A stretch of 64,000 nucleotides of DNA from Flavobacterium ajazii (GTDB taxonomy: Bacteria; Bacteroidota; Bacteroidia; Flavobacteriales; Flavobacteriaceae). Under the pieces are notes generated by a model. It did not search any database, was not told the origin of the DNA, and was given only the letters and a program-made list of their open reading frames with translations. Where the stretch lies: assembly GCF_010614725.1 (NCBI RefSeq), contig NZ_JAAEHL010000005.1, forward strand, positions 62,001 through 126,000, in the 5' to 3' direction. Both the position numbers and the translations under genes were made by a program. This document shows, piece after piece, positions 1 through 9,954 of the stretch. Numbering within the stretch: the first letter of the stretch is position 1; the number at the start of each line of letters is the position of its first letter.

Positions 1-35
1 GTGAGATTATCAAAGTATTGAATATCAGAAAATAA
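1..35 (+). CDS. rpsO: 30S ribosomal protein S15, last residues (partial)
   Basis: Read from base 3, the first codons give EIIKVLNIRK followed by a TAA stop at 33-35. This resembles the basic C-terminus of ribosomal protein S15, and rpsO directly precedes pnp in many bacteria. A terminator hairpin follows immediately. Only about ten residues are visible, so the call rests mainly on gene order. Confidence 0.5.
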   Translation, partial: EIIKVLNIRK

Positions 36-47
36 TCAATATAGAAA

Positions 48-77
48 AGAGGTGCGAGAGTGCCTCTTTTTGTTTTT
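48..77 (+). terminator. Rho-independent terminator after rpsO
   Basis: An 8-bp stem (48-55 with 60-67, including two G-T pairs) closes a GAGA tetraloop and is followed by a T-rich run. It separates the upstream gene from pnp. Confidence 0.7.
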
Positions 78-199
78 ACATTACAGGCATTTACAAGAAA
101 AAAAGTTTGGTTTTTCATTGGGTTTTAGATAACAACAACTACACACAACAACAACTACAACACAACTAAAACCCATTGTATAATCAAAAAGGAAAATTT

Positions 200-2344
200 A
201 TGATTCCACAAGTTTCACAAGAAATTATCGATTTAGGAGATGGAAGAAGCATCTCAATCGAAACTGGTAAATTAGCAAAACAAGCCGATGGTTCAGTTGT
301 TGTACGTTTAGGAAACTGTATGCTTTTAGCTACAGCAGTTTCTGCAAGAACATCAAACCCGGGCGTTGACTTTTTACCATTAACGGTAGATTACCGTGAA
401 AAATTCGCTGCTGCAGGACGTTTCCCAGGAGGATTTTTCAAAAGAGAAGCAAGACCAAGTGACAGCGAAGTATTAACAATGAGATTAGTAGACCGTGTAT
501 TGCGTCCGCTTTTTCCAGACGATTACCACGCTGAAACTCAGGTTATGATTCAATTAATGTCTCATGACGATAATGTTATGCCAGACGCATTAGCTGGTTT
601 AGCAGCATCTGCAGCTTTAGCTGTTTCTGATATTCCATTTTACAACTTAATTTCAGAAGTACGTGTTGCTCGTGTCGACGGAAAATTAGTAATCAATCCA
701 AGCAGAGAAGAATTAGAGAAATCTGATATTGATATGATGATCGGTGCTTCTTTAGATTCTGTTGCCATGGTTGAAGGTGAGATGAAAGAAATTTCAGAAG
801 CTGAAATGGTTGAGGCAATTAAATTTGCACACGAAGCAATTAAAGTTCAAATTGAAGCCCAGCAGCGTTTAAGAGCAAAACTTAGCTCTCAGGAATACAG
901 AACTTACGAAGGTGAAATTGAAGACGAAGTAGTTTACGCTAAAGTAAAAGCTGCCGCTTACGATAAATGTTACGCAATTGCACAAGAAGCTTCTGGAAAA
1001 AGTGAAAGAGGCGAGAAATTTGCAGCTGTAAAAGAAGAAGCAAAAGCTTTATTTACTGAAGAAGAATATGCTGAAAACGCAGATCTTGCTGGTTTAGTTG
1101 GAAAATACTTCTACAAAACAAACAAAGAAGCAGTTCGTAATGTAATTCTTGAAAAAGGAATTCGTTTAGATGGAAGAAAAACGACAGAAATCAGACCAAT
1201 CTGGTGTGAGACTGATTATTTACCATCTGTACACGGTTCTTCTTTATTTACACGTGGAGAAACTCAGGCTTTGGCAACTGTAACTCTTGGAACTTCAAGA
1301 GAAGCTAACCAAATCGATTCTCCATCTGAACAAGGTGAAGAGAAATTCTACTTACACTATAACTTCCCTCCTTTCTCTACTGGTGAAGCAAAACCACTAA
1401 GAGGAACTTCAAGAAGAGAAGTTGGTCACGGTAACTTAGCTCAAAGAGCTTTAAAAAATATGATCCCTGTAGATTGCCCTTATACAATCCGTGTTGTTTC
1501 TGAAGTTTTAGAATCTAACGGTTCTTCTTCTATGGCAACAGTTTGTGCAGGAACAATGGCGCTTATGGATGCCGGAGTTCAAATGACAAAACCAGTTTCT
1601 GGTATTGCTATGGGATTAATTACTGACGGTGAGAAATTTGCTGTATTGTCTGACATCTTAGGAGATGAAGATCACTTAGGAGATATGGACTTTAAAGTAA
1701 CCGGAACTGCTGATGGTATTACAGCTTGCCAAATGGATATCAAAATCGAAGGATTACGTTATGATATTATGGAACAAGCTCTAGCTCAGGCTCGTGACGG
1801 ACGTTTACACATTTTAGGAAAATTAACTGAAACTATTGCAACACCAAGAGAAGACGTTAAAGCTCATGCACCAAAAATCATTACCAGAACTATTCCTGGA
1901 AACTTTATTGGAGCATTAATCGGACCTGGTGGAAAAGTAATTCAGGAATTACAAAAAGCTACAGGAACTACTATCGTAATCAATGAAGTTGACGAACAAG
2001 GAGTAGTTGAAATTTTAGGAACTGATCCTGAAGGTATCAAAACTGTATTAGCTAAAATTGATGCGTTAACTTTCAAACCACAAGTTGGAGAAGCTTATGA
2101 AGTAAAAGTAATCAAGATGCTTGATTTTGGAGCGGTTGTAGAATATACTGCTGCACCAGGAAACGAGGTATTGCTTCACGTATCTGAATTGGCTTGGGAA
2201 CGTACTGAAAACGTTGCTGACGTAGTTAAAATGGGAGATGTCTTCCAAGTGAAATACTTAGGAATAGACCCTAAAACTAAAAAAGAAAAAGTGTCTAAAA
2301 AAGCACTTGTTCCAAGACCTCCACGTGAGGAGAAAAAAGAGTAA
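200..2344 (+). CDS. pnp: Polyribonucleotide nucleotidyltransferase (PNPase)
   Basis: This is the phosphorolytic 3'-5' exoribonuclease of mRNA turnover, which acts as a trimer in the cytoplasm. The 714-residue product has the full family layout: a first RNase PH domain, a helical linker, a second RNase PH domain ([12 protein letters not shown] near residue 400, acidic [11 protein letters not shown] near 490), a KH domain with GPGG near 575, and an S1 domain from about 630. I chose the ATG at 200, which begins MIPQVSQEI. An in-frame TTG at 176 would add eight residues that look like leader. A purine-rich AAAAAGGA lies just upstream. The gene stands alone, with terminators on both sides. Confidence 0.97.
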   Translation: MIPQVSQEIIDLGDGRSISIETGKLAKQADGSVVVRLGNCMLLATAVSARTSNPGVDFLPLTVDYREKFAAAGRFPGGFFKREARPSDSEVLTMRLVDRVLRPLFPDDYHAETQVMIQLMSHDDNVMPDALAGLAASAALAVSDIPFYNLISEVRVARVDGKLVINPSREELEKSDIDMMIGASLDSVAMVEGEMKEISEAEMVEAIKFAHEAIKVQIEAQQRLRAKLSSQEYRTYEGEIEDEVVYAKVKAAAYDKCYAIAQEASGKSERGEKFAAVKEEAKALFTEEEYAENADLAGLVGKYFYKTNKEAVRNVILEKGIRLDGRKTTEIRPIWCETDYLPSVHGSSLFTRGETQALATVTLGTSREANQIDSPSEQGEEKFYLHYNFPPFSTGEAKPLRGTSRREVGHGNLAQRALKNMIPVDCPYTIRVVSEVLESNGSSSMATVCAGTMALMDAGVQMTKPVSGIAMGLITDGEKFAVLSDILGDEDHLGDMDFKVTGTADGITACQMDIKIEGLRYDIMEQALAQARDGRLHILGKLTETIATPREDVKAHAPKIITRTIPGNFIGALIGPGGKVIQELQKATGTTIVINEVDEQGVVEILGTDPEGIKTVLAKIDALTFKPQVGEAYEVKVIKMLDFGAVVEYTAAPGNEVLLHVSELAWERTENVADVVKMGDVFQVKYLGIDPKTKKEKVSKKALVPRPPREEKKE

Positions 2345-2372
2345 TCTAATCTTACTAAAGGTTTATTCATAG

Positions 2373-2409
2373 AAAACCCCAAACTCATTTATTTGAATTT
2401 GGGGTTTTT
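2373..2409. terminator. Bidirectional terminator between pnp and the convergent gene
   Basis: The AAACCCCAAA arm pairs with TTTGGGGTTT across a short loop, with a T run on the + strand and an A-rich flank that serves the - strand. It sits between the convergent stops at 2344 and 2434. Confidence 0.8.
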
Positions 2410-2433
2410 CGATTAATTCAATCACTATTTGTT

Positions 2434-3279
2434 TTATTTTTCGCTTTTAAACTGCCAGTTAAAAAGAGGAAGTTTGCGTTTTCCATTTGTATTCCAAAGC
2501 CCAAATTGCATTCCCCGCAATTCTTTAGAATTATTAAACAATCCAATCTGAATTCCATTATGTCTTCTTGAAACATTTGAAATACCGATTTGAACACCAT
2601 TTCCAGAATCAGACAGATTAGCTAAACCTGAAATACTCAACCCATTAAAACTTTTAGTATTTAATATCCCTCCAACAGAAAATCCATTCATTTTATTCAT
2701 TCCGGAAAATATCGAAATATTTATTCCCCTCAATTCTGCCCCTCCTGTAAACCCACCTGAACTCACATTTAATCCATTTATTTTTATATAGGTATTTTTC
2801 TCGTCATCAAAGAAAGCCACATTACTAATAACATTATCATTGATTCCTACAAAGAGAGATTCAAACGGAACATTTATAGAAACCGAAAGAAGAGCTAGCG
2901 ATAATGGACTGACTTCAGCATTTAACCCATTAACAACCTGATATTTAATCTTCTCATTTTCATAATGACCAACTCCAAGAGCAAAACCATTTACTTTATT
3001 GACTCTTTTAGAAATAGGAGAAAAACTGAAAATCTTTATACTGTCATTCCTTAAATTACCATCGGACTTCCATTTAAAATAATTTAATTTTATCTCTTTT
3101 CCATCAAATACCAAAACAGAATTTTCAGGAGTATTATTTACCTGAGCACTGTCAATGACTTTTAATGAATTATTCTGTCCAAAACAAAATCCCTTAAACA
3201 TTATTAGAACAACTAAAATGTATTGTCTTTTGTTAAGCTTTAAAATTTGTTTTTTACTTATTTGATTTAATACTTCCAT
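2434..3279 (-). CDS. Exported repeat protein of unknown function
   Basis: The 281-residue product has a hydrophobic export segment near residues 20-33 that ends at a likely signal peptidase site after CFG. The mature part consists largely of short glycine/asparagine-rich repeats of the form NG-hydrophobic-x-hydrophobic-G, such as NGFSVGGILN, NGLSISGLAN, NGVQIGISN and NGIQIGLFN. Repeats of this kind form beta-rich surface domains, and this resembles the LA_2272-type surface repeat proteins found in Bacteroidetes and Leptospira. No catalytic motif is visible. It is convergent with pnp and not in an obvious operon. The family assignment is tentative, but export is likely. Confidence 0.6.
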   Translation of the reverse strand: MEVLNQISKKQILKLNKRQYILVVLIMFKGFCFGQNNSLKVIDSAQVNNTPENSVLVFDGKEIKLNYFKWKSDGNLRNDSIKIFSFSPISKRVNKVNGFALGVGHYENEKIKYQVVNGLNAEVSPLSLALLSVSINVPFESLFVGINDNVISNVAFFDDEKNTYIKINGLNVSSGGFTGGAELRGINISIFSGMNKMNGFSVGGILNTKSFNGLSISGLANLSDSGNGVQIGISNVSRRHNGIQIGLFNNSKELRGMQFGLWNTNGKRKLPLFNWQFKSEK

Positions 3280-3358
3280 CTTTTACTTATTTAACTAATC
3301 GAATCTAACTTTGAAGAAATCAATTAAAAATATTCTCTTAATTAGTGCCAAATTCCAA

Positions 3359-4438
3359 TTATAAAAAGTCACACTTCCCCATTTTATACAAATGCTTAAA
3401 ATGTGAAAACATCATTTCAAACAAGGTTTTATGATGGTAAGGCTGTTTGTATTTTTTTGTAGTTTCCTGAATTATTGCATTTATTTCGCTATAATTGGTA
3501 TGGCAAATATTAGGAAAAAGGTGATGTGCAGCATGACAGTTGGAGCCACCACTTAAAAACCTTGCCCAACTTTTATCTGCATTCCAATCACAACTGGTGT
3601 AAAGCTGATGAACCGCCCATGTATGTTCAAGAAACTCTCCTTCAGGCTGGGGATAATCTGCGCCATCAAAAAAATGCGTCCCTACCAACATAATAATAAA
3701 CACCATCGATGTAAAAGCACTCGCAGTAAGATAAGTTAACAAAACAAAAGTCCACGAAAATCCAGCAAATATTATTGGAACAAATAACACTAAAGAGAAA
3801 TGGAATACTTTATATAACATAAATCTAAAATAAAGCTCTATTTTAGGTACGCCTCTTTTCATCCAGTCATATTCATTTGAGAACAGATATATCCAATCGC
3901 TCATAAAAACAGAATGCAATAAAGTAAACATATAAATAAAAGGTGCATAATAAGCCTGATATTTATGTCTGGGTTTCCATGGATGAGTTGGACTCAATCT
4001 TAAAAATGGATTTTTATCTATATCAATATCACTTCCTTCCACATTTGCATATAAATGATGTGACCGAATATGCCTCAATCCCCAAAGCAAAGGATCAATT
4101 CCTACAGTAAGGAAACTAAAAAAATGCAAAACCGAATTCGCTTTTTTATTTTTGAACGCTGTATTATGAGAGGCATCATGACCAAAACTAAATCCTATCA
4201 ATAATCCGGATAGTTGAAAAAGGACATATAGAATCCAAAAAGATATTTTACCAATAGTTTCTAAAAAAAGTGATGAATAAGACAAATAGCAAACCAATGT
4301 CCAGAATAAGCCTTTAAACCAAAATCTGGCATCTCCATAAGAAATATTCTTGCCTCTAAGTTTTTCATTAACCCTTTGTTTTAAATCAGTAAAAAATATT
4401 TTTTCATCTTCTGATTTATTGAAATATTTAGCTTTCAT
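3359..4438 (-). CDS. Membrane fatty acid desaturase
   Basis: This is a di-iron, membrane-embedded acyl-lipid or acyl-CoA desaturase of 359 residues. The three histidine boxes are visible: HDASH near residue 88, HIRSHH near 122-127, and HAAHH followed by LFP near 301-305. Hydrophobic segments lie between them. There is no N-terminal cytochrome b5 domain, so electrons must come from a separate ferredoxin or cytochrome. The gene is divergent from a helix-turn-helix regulator, and matching operator-like repeats overlap both promoters. It probably adjusts membrane fluidity under control of that regulator. The position of the double bond it makes cannot be told from sequence. Confidence 0.87.
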   Translation of the reverse strand: MKAKYFNKSEDEKIFFTDLKQRVNEKLRGKNISYGDARFWFKGLFWTLVCYLSYSSLFLETIGKISFWILYVLFQLSGLLIGFSFGHDASHNTAFKNKKANSVLHFFSFLTVGIDPLLWGLRHIRSHHLYANVEGSDIDIDKNPFLRLSPTHPWKPRHKYQAYYAPFIYMFTLLHSVFMSDWIYLFSNEYDWMKRGVPKIELYFRFMLYKVFHFSLVLFVPIIFAGFSWTFVLLTYLTASAFTSMVFIIMLVGTHFFDGADYPQPEGEFLEHTWAVHQLYTSCDWNADKSWARFLSGGSNCHAAHHLFPNICHTNYSEINAIIQETTKKYKQPYHHKTLFEMMFSHFKHLYKMGKCDFL

Positions 4439-4461
4439 AAATTATTTTTTAATTACAGAAG

Positions 4462-4469
4462 CAAACTTA
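4462..4469 (-). promoter_or_regulatory. -7 promoter element for the desaturase
   Basis: On the minus strand this reads TAAGTTTG, matching the Bacteroidetes -7 consensus TAnnTTTG, 24 bases upstream of the start codon. Confidence 0.6.
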
Positions 4470-4539
4470 TTGCAATTATCACATATTAATTTGCGTAAAT
4501 TAATAATACTATTTCGTATATTTGCGATTATCACAAATT
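4470..4539. promoter_or_regulatory. Paired operator-like repeats in the divergent promoter region
   Basis: Two 18-base direct repeats of TTGC(A/G)ATTATCACA(T/A)ATT lie at 4470-4487 and 4522-4539, 52 bases apart. Between them, at 4486-4503, is a palindrome with arms TTAATTT and AAATTAA. The first repeat abuts the -7 box of the desaturase. The second overlaps the -7 box of the regulator gene. This arrangement fits a regulator controlling both genes, possibly with looping. Binding itself is inferred. Confidence 0.5.
4517..4524 (+). promoter_or_regulatory. -7 promoter element for the regulator gene
   Basis: TATATTTG matches TAnnTTTG and ends 15 bases before the ATG at 4540, so the leader would be very short. 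Confidence 0.6.
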
Positions 4540-5502
4540 ATGGAATATCAAAAATTACTATTAAAAGCTATACAGAAGAAAAATTCTAAATCTATTTCAC
4601 TCATAGATGAAATAGCTTCTGTACTGGAAATCAGTTATGATGCATCCCATAGACGAATTTCTGAAAAAAGTAAATTTTCTATAGACGAAACCATCAAACT
4701 TGCTTCCCATTTTAAAATTTCACTTGACAGCCTGTTTATAAAAGAAGAAAGGCTTATTGTTGAAAAAACAATTGAGATACAAACATTGAAAGACATGCTT
4801 CAGTATTTCAAAAAATCCGCAGAACAAATTGAAATATTAACTAAAAATCCAACAACTACACTTTATTATTCTGCCAAAGACATTCCGTTGTTTTATTTTA
4901 TGGATGGAACAATTTTATCAAAATTTAAAGCTTTTGTATGGCTGAACCTCTTAAACCCAAGTCAGAAAAAAGTAGCTTTTGAAAATTTTGTAATTGACGA
5001 ATCTTTTTCTGAATATATGCAGAAATTAAAAAAGATCTACGAAAGGACTACTGTCAATGAAATTTGGAACGACACCACAATAAACAGCAGTCTACAACAG
5101 ATTTTATATTTTTATGAATCTGGCCTTCTAAACCTGAAGAATGCGAATGCACTCTGCAAAGATTTAAAAAGAATTATAAATTTGATTCAGGAAAAATGTA
5201 ATAATCCTGATAACAATTTTGCTATTTATTATAACGAACTCATATTATTAAACAACAATATGCTCATTGAAACGGAAGAAAAACTAACCATGTTTGTTCC
5301 CTACACACTTCTGGGCTATTTTATTACCGACAATGAGGAAAGCTGCAAAAATGTCCATCAGTTTTTTAAACAGCAGATTATCAATTCAAAACCCTTAGGG
5401 CAATCAGGAATTAAAGAACAAAATCTATTCTTTAATCGGGCAATCCGAAAAATAGATTATTACATGGATAAAATAAATACTCAGATAGATTTATTGTTTT
5501 AA
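4540..5502 (+). CDS. Helix-turn-helix transcriptional regulator, probable desaturase regulator
   Basis: The 320-residue protein begins MEYQKLLLKAIQKKN. Its N-terminal 65 residues look like a lambda-repressor-like helix-turn-helix (ISLIDEIASVLEISYDASHRRI, then TIKLASHFKISLDSLF). The remaining roughly 250 residues are a helical region with no family I recognise, plausibly a ligand or lipid sensor. An in-frame TTG at 4522 would extend it by six residues, but that falls inside the promoter and repeat, so the ATG is preferred. The divergent partner is a desaturase and the shared intergenic repeats suggest autoregulation together with desaturase control. Confidence 0.7.
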   Translation: MEYQKLLLKAIQKKNSKSISLIDEIASVLEISYDASHRRISEKSKFSIDETIKLASHFKISLDSLFIKEERLIVEKTIEIQTLKDMLQYFKKSAEQIEILTKNPTTTLYYSAKDIPLFYFMDGTILSKFKAFVWLNLLNPSQKKVAFENFVIDESFSEYMQKLKKIYERTTVNEIWNDTTINSSLQQILYFYESGLLNLKNANALCKDLKRIINLIQEKCNNPDNNFAIYYNELILLNNNMLIETEEKLTMFVPYTLLGYFITDNEESCKNVHQFFKQQIINSKPLGQSGIKEQNLFFNRAIRKIDYYMDKINTQIDLLF

Positions 5503-5510
5503 TTTACTTA

Positions 5511-5555
5511 AATTCAAAACCCAATTCAAATAAATGAATTGGGTTTTGAATTTTC
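5511..5555. terminator. Strong terminator hairpin
   Basis: An 18-bp perfect stem (5511-5528 with 5535-5552) closes the loop AATAAA and is followed by TTTT. It ends the regulator transcript and may also end the leftward transcript that stops at 5619. Confidence 0.85.
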
Positions 5556-5618
5556 AATCATTCTTGAAAGTATTTAATCATACTTCTAAACAATTTTTAA
5601 GACTTCATAAGATCTATA

Positions 5619-7772
5619 TCATTCCTTTTTAAGTAGAATTTTCTCCTGAGTAAATTGGTATGCTGCTTCTAAAAATGCTATTATCTTGTTCCAATTTGCA
5701 TTCGGCTCGTAGTAATTATTATATTTCTTTGTTGTTTTAATTATTAGTTTATTATCTTTTAAAATAGAAGCGCTAATAAATTCTCCTGTTGAATTTTGAA
5801 CATTTTTATTTAATTTTTCAATTCCTGAAATTTTATATCCGTCAGGAATTTCAAAAACAATTTCATTTTCAAAAGCTCTCGGAAACGGCATATACACATT
5901 ATTTTTTCGGTCTGTTTCTTTTTTATCAATTTCAACCTGATTGGTCAGCATTTTCCCTATTTCAACAATATAATTTTCGCCTGCTTTTTTTATTAAATTA
6001 TTCTTTATAACAAATTCTTCTTCATACGAAAATGGAGCGTTATCACCGTATCTGCCGGTATTTGTAATATTGATTGTTGGATGTTCAATCTCAAAATCAA
6101 ATTCGGACGAAAGAGATTTTTTTTCGTCATCTTTTTGTATGTCTTTTAGTTTGTTTTTCAAAGCGTCAAACTCTTTATTGTACTGCTCCCGCTTACTTTT
6201 ACTGCCTACCTTGTCTATAACTCTTTCGGTTCCATATTTTTGATAATCTTCATCAACGTAATCAAAAAACTTCAATTTACTATTTTGTTCATCTTTCTTA
6301 AAATGTCCAAAAAATGCAGAAGTCCTTTTGATATTCAAATTAGACATATCAGTATCCATTGAAACATTTGTAAGTACTTTTGTAACATTATCTTTAGCTG
6401 TAGTAGATGGCAAATTCACTTCCTCAACATTTTGAATAGCCTTATTTTTCACATAATCCATTATATAACCTTTTGAGTTTTCCAAACCATGATCAATTGT
6501 ACCAGGCATTGAGAAAGGATTGCAATATTCAAGATATAACGGGTTTGGCGTATTGATTCGTAATAACGGGGTCAGGTTTCTGCGAATCAGCAATTCATCC
6601 AGAGAGCCATTATTCCTATCTGTTGCAAGTACAATATTATAATCAATTTTAAACTCTTTCATAAAGGCCATAAAATAGTATATAAAAGATCTTTCATCAG
6701 AAAAGAAAAGAGGATTTTTATACATGGAGTAGGAATTAAAAATATTCGCTTCCTTAATTACTGCTGATTCAATATATTGTGTATAATACTGGTGTCTGGC
6801 GAATAGATAAACTGCTTTTATTTTTTCTTCTTCATTTTCAAAAGTTTTTCCTTTCAGGAATTTTAACGTTTCACCTAAATCAAAAACAGCGTAAAATTTC
6901 TTTTCATAATAATCATAAATATCATTCTTGTCTACAGTTTTTCTAAAAGAAACAAGTCCCTTTGGCAGAAATACATCTGCATAAGCCGGAATTGCAAAAC
7001 CCGATTTTCTTGCAAAAAAAACCTGAAATTTATAACAAGGCATTTCTGCTAAAGGATAAAACCATCTGGGAAATTCATTTTTCTCTATATCATGGGCTTC
7101 TAATTCGTATGTTTTAGTATGTTTTTTTCCAGAAGAAACTTCCTTTAATTCAGGAGCTCCATGATAGGTATTAAAACTAACATAAAAATCCTCCTCTATT
7201 GAAAATTTTATTTTTCTGCTCATAATAGGATAAACATCTCCTAATGTATTTTCGACAGGATCAAAATTTTGAACTTCGCTTGTAAAAGGCTCATAAGAAT
7301 AGTAATAATAATCTATGACATCTCCTATCTCAAGACCATTAATGGCTATTTTTTTCTGATTATCAATCTTTTTAGCCTCTTTATCAACATCAACTTCAAT
7401 TTCATCACCATTTGGCTTAACAATTTTTACACCTAAAAATGTTGTCCCTTCTTTGTATTTGTATCCTTTTGTTGTATAAAACTTATCTTTAAATGAGAAT
7501 TCAGAAAACTCCTTAACAGAATTCTCATCCTGAAGCTTTATTCTTTGTCTATAAGCACTTGTGTATACTACTTTGGTTCCGGAATTATGGTAATCATAAT
7601 ATTCATATTTATAGATAATAACGGCCGATTCATTTTTCCATTTATCCGGTATTTTGATTGCAGTTTTAAAAGTATCTGATTTTCCCCAGAAGAAATCTTT
7701 CACTTCGGTTTTATCCTGTGAATAAGAAGAAAAACAAATTGTAATAAAGAAAATGAGTAGTATTTTATTCAT
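5619..7772 (-). CDS. Exported DUF3857-type protein with a degenerate transglutaminase-like region
   Basis: The 717-residue product starts with a clear signal peptide (MNKILLIFFITICFSSYS, then QDK). The N-terminal half resembles the DUF3857 beta-rich domain, and the middle resembles a transglutaminase-like fold. Where the neighbouring paralogue has the catalytic GDCKG, this protein has SDERSF near residue 357, so the nucleophilic cysteine appears to be missing. A long C-terminal domain follows. It lies six bases downstream of the gene at 7779-9704 and is almost certainly cotranscribed. It may be a non-catalytic partner of that protein. The biological role is unknown. Confidence 0.65.
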   Translation of the reverse strand: MNKILLIFFITICFSSYSQDKTEVKDFFWGKSDTFKTAIKIPDKWKNESAVIIYKYEYYDYHNSGTKVVYTSAYRQRIKLQDENSVKEFSEFSFKDKFYTTKGYKYKEGTTFLGVKIVKPNGDEIEVDVDKEAKKIDNQKKIAINGLEIGDVIDYYYYSYEPFTSEVQNFDPVENTLGDVYPIMSRKIKFSIEEDFYVSFNTYHGAPELKEVSSGKKHTKTYELEAHDIEKNEFPRWFYPLAEMPCYKFQVFFARKSGFAIPAYADVFLPKGLVSFRKTVDKNDIYDYYEKKFYAVFDLGETLKFLKGKTFENEEEKIKAVYLFARHQYYTQYIESAVIKEANIFNSYSMYKNPLFFSDERSFIYYFMAFMKEFKIDYNIVLATDRNNGSLDELLIRRNLTPLLRINTPNPLYLEYCNPFSMPGTIDHGLENSKGYIMDYVKNKAIQNVEEVNLPSTTAKDNVTKVLTNVSMDTDMSNLNIKRTSAFFGHFKKDEQNSKLKFFDYVDEDYQKYGTERVIDKVGSKSKREQYNKEFDALKNKLKDIQKDDEKKSLSSEFDFEIEHPTINITNTGRYGDNAPFSYEEEFVIKNNLIKKAGENYIVEIGKMLTNQVEIDKKETDRKNNVYMPFPRAFENEIVFEIPDGYKISGIEKLNKNVQNSTGEFISASILKDNKLIIKTTKKYNNYYEPNANWNKIIAFLEAAYQFTQEKILLKKE

Positions 7773-7778
7773 GCTTAT

Positions 7779-9704
7779 TTATGATTTGGTAAAAATTATT
7801 TGTTGGTTATAAATTGTCTTAAGGCTTTTATTGGATGCATTCCACTTTGCCATGTCACCTATTTTAACGACTGCCTTTTTAAACACAAATTGTTTTTTAT
7901 AAACAATCTCTTTGCCTGTATGTTTAAACGAAATCACGATACTAAAATCTTCTTCATTTACATTTAGGTTTTCAGGTAATTTGCTCAGCTTGTATCCCTG
8001 GGGTATCTCCAGAACTACATTTGATTCATAGTTCGTTTTATAATTGAATTCATAATCTGTTTTTCTGTCTTTAAATTCAAAATTTTTATATTCATCCATG
8101 TAGGCTAAGTCTATAAAAATGTCGTTATCAAATTTTGAAACCTTATTTTGAACATCTACATCAAAGTTTACAAAAAGTTTTAAATCCCTGTTTTTAAAAT
8201 CTGAAGTTTTAATATTACTGGCCGTAATATTTTTATCATTTCCGGAAAGGTATTTTTCTAAAGTTTCCCCTTTTTTATTATTTTCAAAAGAATTAAAAAT
8301 ATTTAAAAACTCCGTTTTACTTTCTCCTGAATACATTTTAGAACAACTGCCGCTCAATTTATCATTGTCAATAATCAACTTGGCATTATAAATCTCTTTA
8401 TTTAACTCACTTCCCGAAGCAGGAACCTTTTTAATAATAAATTTGTCGCCGTCTTCGATCATTACTTCCTTATTTTGGATTCGTTCTGCATCTTCTCCAA
8501 AAGAATTATACTTCTCTGTACCATCTATATAGTACGTTTTACCATTATAAAAAAGAGTGCAGATCATATGATTATCAACTGCCAAAGATGGTGTAGCGTA
8601 ATCATACAAAATATGTTTGGTTCCAATCCAGGCAAGTCTGGCATCAAATCCTGCCAATTTCAGCATTTGCTTGCTTAAATTTGCCATGCCTTTACAATCT
8701 CCATATCTTTTTTCAAAAACATGATTAGACTCATCAGGTTTAAAACCTGCGATCCCGTCTTCAAATGCAATATATCTGATATTATCCTGAACCCAATAAT
8801 AAATATTTTTGATTTTTTCTTCATCTGTTTTTGCTGAAGAAGTCAATTCTGCTACTTTACCGGCAAGCACACTTGTATCATCTTTCATGGAATCTATCAA
8901 AGATTTATACCATTTATACAAATCTGCTGTCGAATTAAAAAGCAAGGTCTCTTTATCTTTATTTTTAAAAGATTTTGCTATAACCAGAACGTGTGGATAA
9001 ATATAAGTCCTTCCCGGTGCCTTTTTCTCTTTATAAAAGGCATTAACATTTTCCATGATATAAGTGTAAATAGTAGTACCATTTCGATCATCATGTATTT
9101 TAGTTTTAGAAATAGTATTACCATCAAAATTAAATTCTTTTAATTCTAAATTCAACCAATCGGGAACTACAACTGTTATCTCTTTTTTTATAACGGGAAA
9201 CTCATCATTAAAATACAAAGAGGTAAAATACTTAACATCATTATACTTTTTTTCCAACTCATAAGTATAGGAGTAACCTTGTACCGGAAAATCCACTTCC
9301 ATATACTTAACACGGGCATCATTGTAGAACAAATCCTTATCTTTGTAAAATTGGTCTTTTACCTCAAAACCTGCATTTTTTTGATTTCTATATTTCAAAA
9401 CAATTTTTTCAATTGAAGACTCACTATCATAAAACTCATATTTATTAATATCAGCCCTGTGATTAATGTTCATTAAAACTTCTTTTACTGAATTTTTAAC
9501 TACCACTTTAGAATCCCCCTTATTCAGGTCAAAAGTGATCAATTCCTTACTTTCCAAAATAGCCACATCATCTTTGCTATATTTTTCTCTAAGGGATTTT
9601 GCTAATTTAATATCTTCTGCTGTGGGGTCTAATGATTTTTGTCCGAAGAGTAAAGTTGTAGACAAAAAGAAAGTAAAAATTAAAGGTATAAGTATTTTCA
9701 TCAA
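7779..9704 (-). CDS. Exported DUF3857 and transglutaminase-like protein
   Basis: The 641-residue protein has a signal peptide ending near LLFGQ. A DUF3857 domain occupies about residues 50-230, and a transglutaminase-like core follows with a complete triad: Cys in YGDCKG near 337, His in DNHMI near 376, and Asp in YIDGT near 393. The C-terminal part is beta-rich. Transglutaminase-like domains of this family can act as proteases or amidases, and the real substrate is not known. It is the first gene of a two-gene operon with a paralogue that lacks the active cysteine. Both probably act in the periplasm or at the cell surface. Confidence 0.8.
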   Translation of the reverse strand: MMKILIPLIFTFFLSTTLLFGQKSLDPTAEDIKLAKSLREKYSKDDVAILESKELITFDLNKGDSKVVVKNSVKEVLMNINHRADINKYEFYDSESSIEKIVLKYRNQKNAGFEVKDQFYKDKDLFYNDARVKYMEVDFPVQGYSYTYELEKKYNDVKYFTSLYFNDEFPVIKKEITVVVPDWLNLELKEFNFDGNTISKTKIHDDRNGTTIYTYIMENVNAFYKEKKAPGRTYIYPHVLVIAKSFKNKDKETLLFNSTADLYKWYKSLIDSMKDDTSVLAGKVAELTSSAKTDEEKIKNIYYWVQDNIRYIAFEDGIAGFKPDESNHVFEKRYGDCKGMANLSKQMLKLAGFDARLAWIGTKHILYDYATPSLAVDNHMICTLFYNGKTYYIDGTEKYNSFGEDAERIQNKEVMIEDGDKFIIKKVPASGSELNKEIYNAKLIIDNDKLSGSCSKMYSGESKTEFLNIFNSFENNKKGETLEKYLSGNDKNITASNIKTSDFKNRDLKLFVNFDVDVQNKVSKFDNDIFIDLAYMDEYKNFEFKDRKTDYEFNYKTNYESNVVLEIPQGYKLSKLPENLNVNEEDFSIVISFKHTGKEIVYKKQFVFKKAVVKIGDMAKWNASNKSLKTIYNQQIIFTKS

Positions 9705-9954
9705 AAAATTATTTGGCGCAATTTACAAAAAAACCAACACGGATTATTTTTTCCTTTTCCTGATTTATTACATTTCCTATCTTCCTTTTATATTGATTAT
9801 TACTAATGTCAAAAATCGAAATATTTAGTGAAAAATATTTCAATTTATTCTTAGCAAAAAATAACTTTAAAAAATATTTTAGCTCATTGTAACTTTTTTG
9901 CATCTCCTTACGTATAACCATTTGTACACTTTAAAAAAATAGGGAGACAACAAC

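Noticed and set aside
9709..9921. Small leftward frame upstream of the DUF3857 operon
   Set aside because: Low-complexity translation, lies in the divergent promoter region with rpoD, no conserved features.
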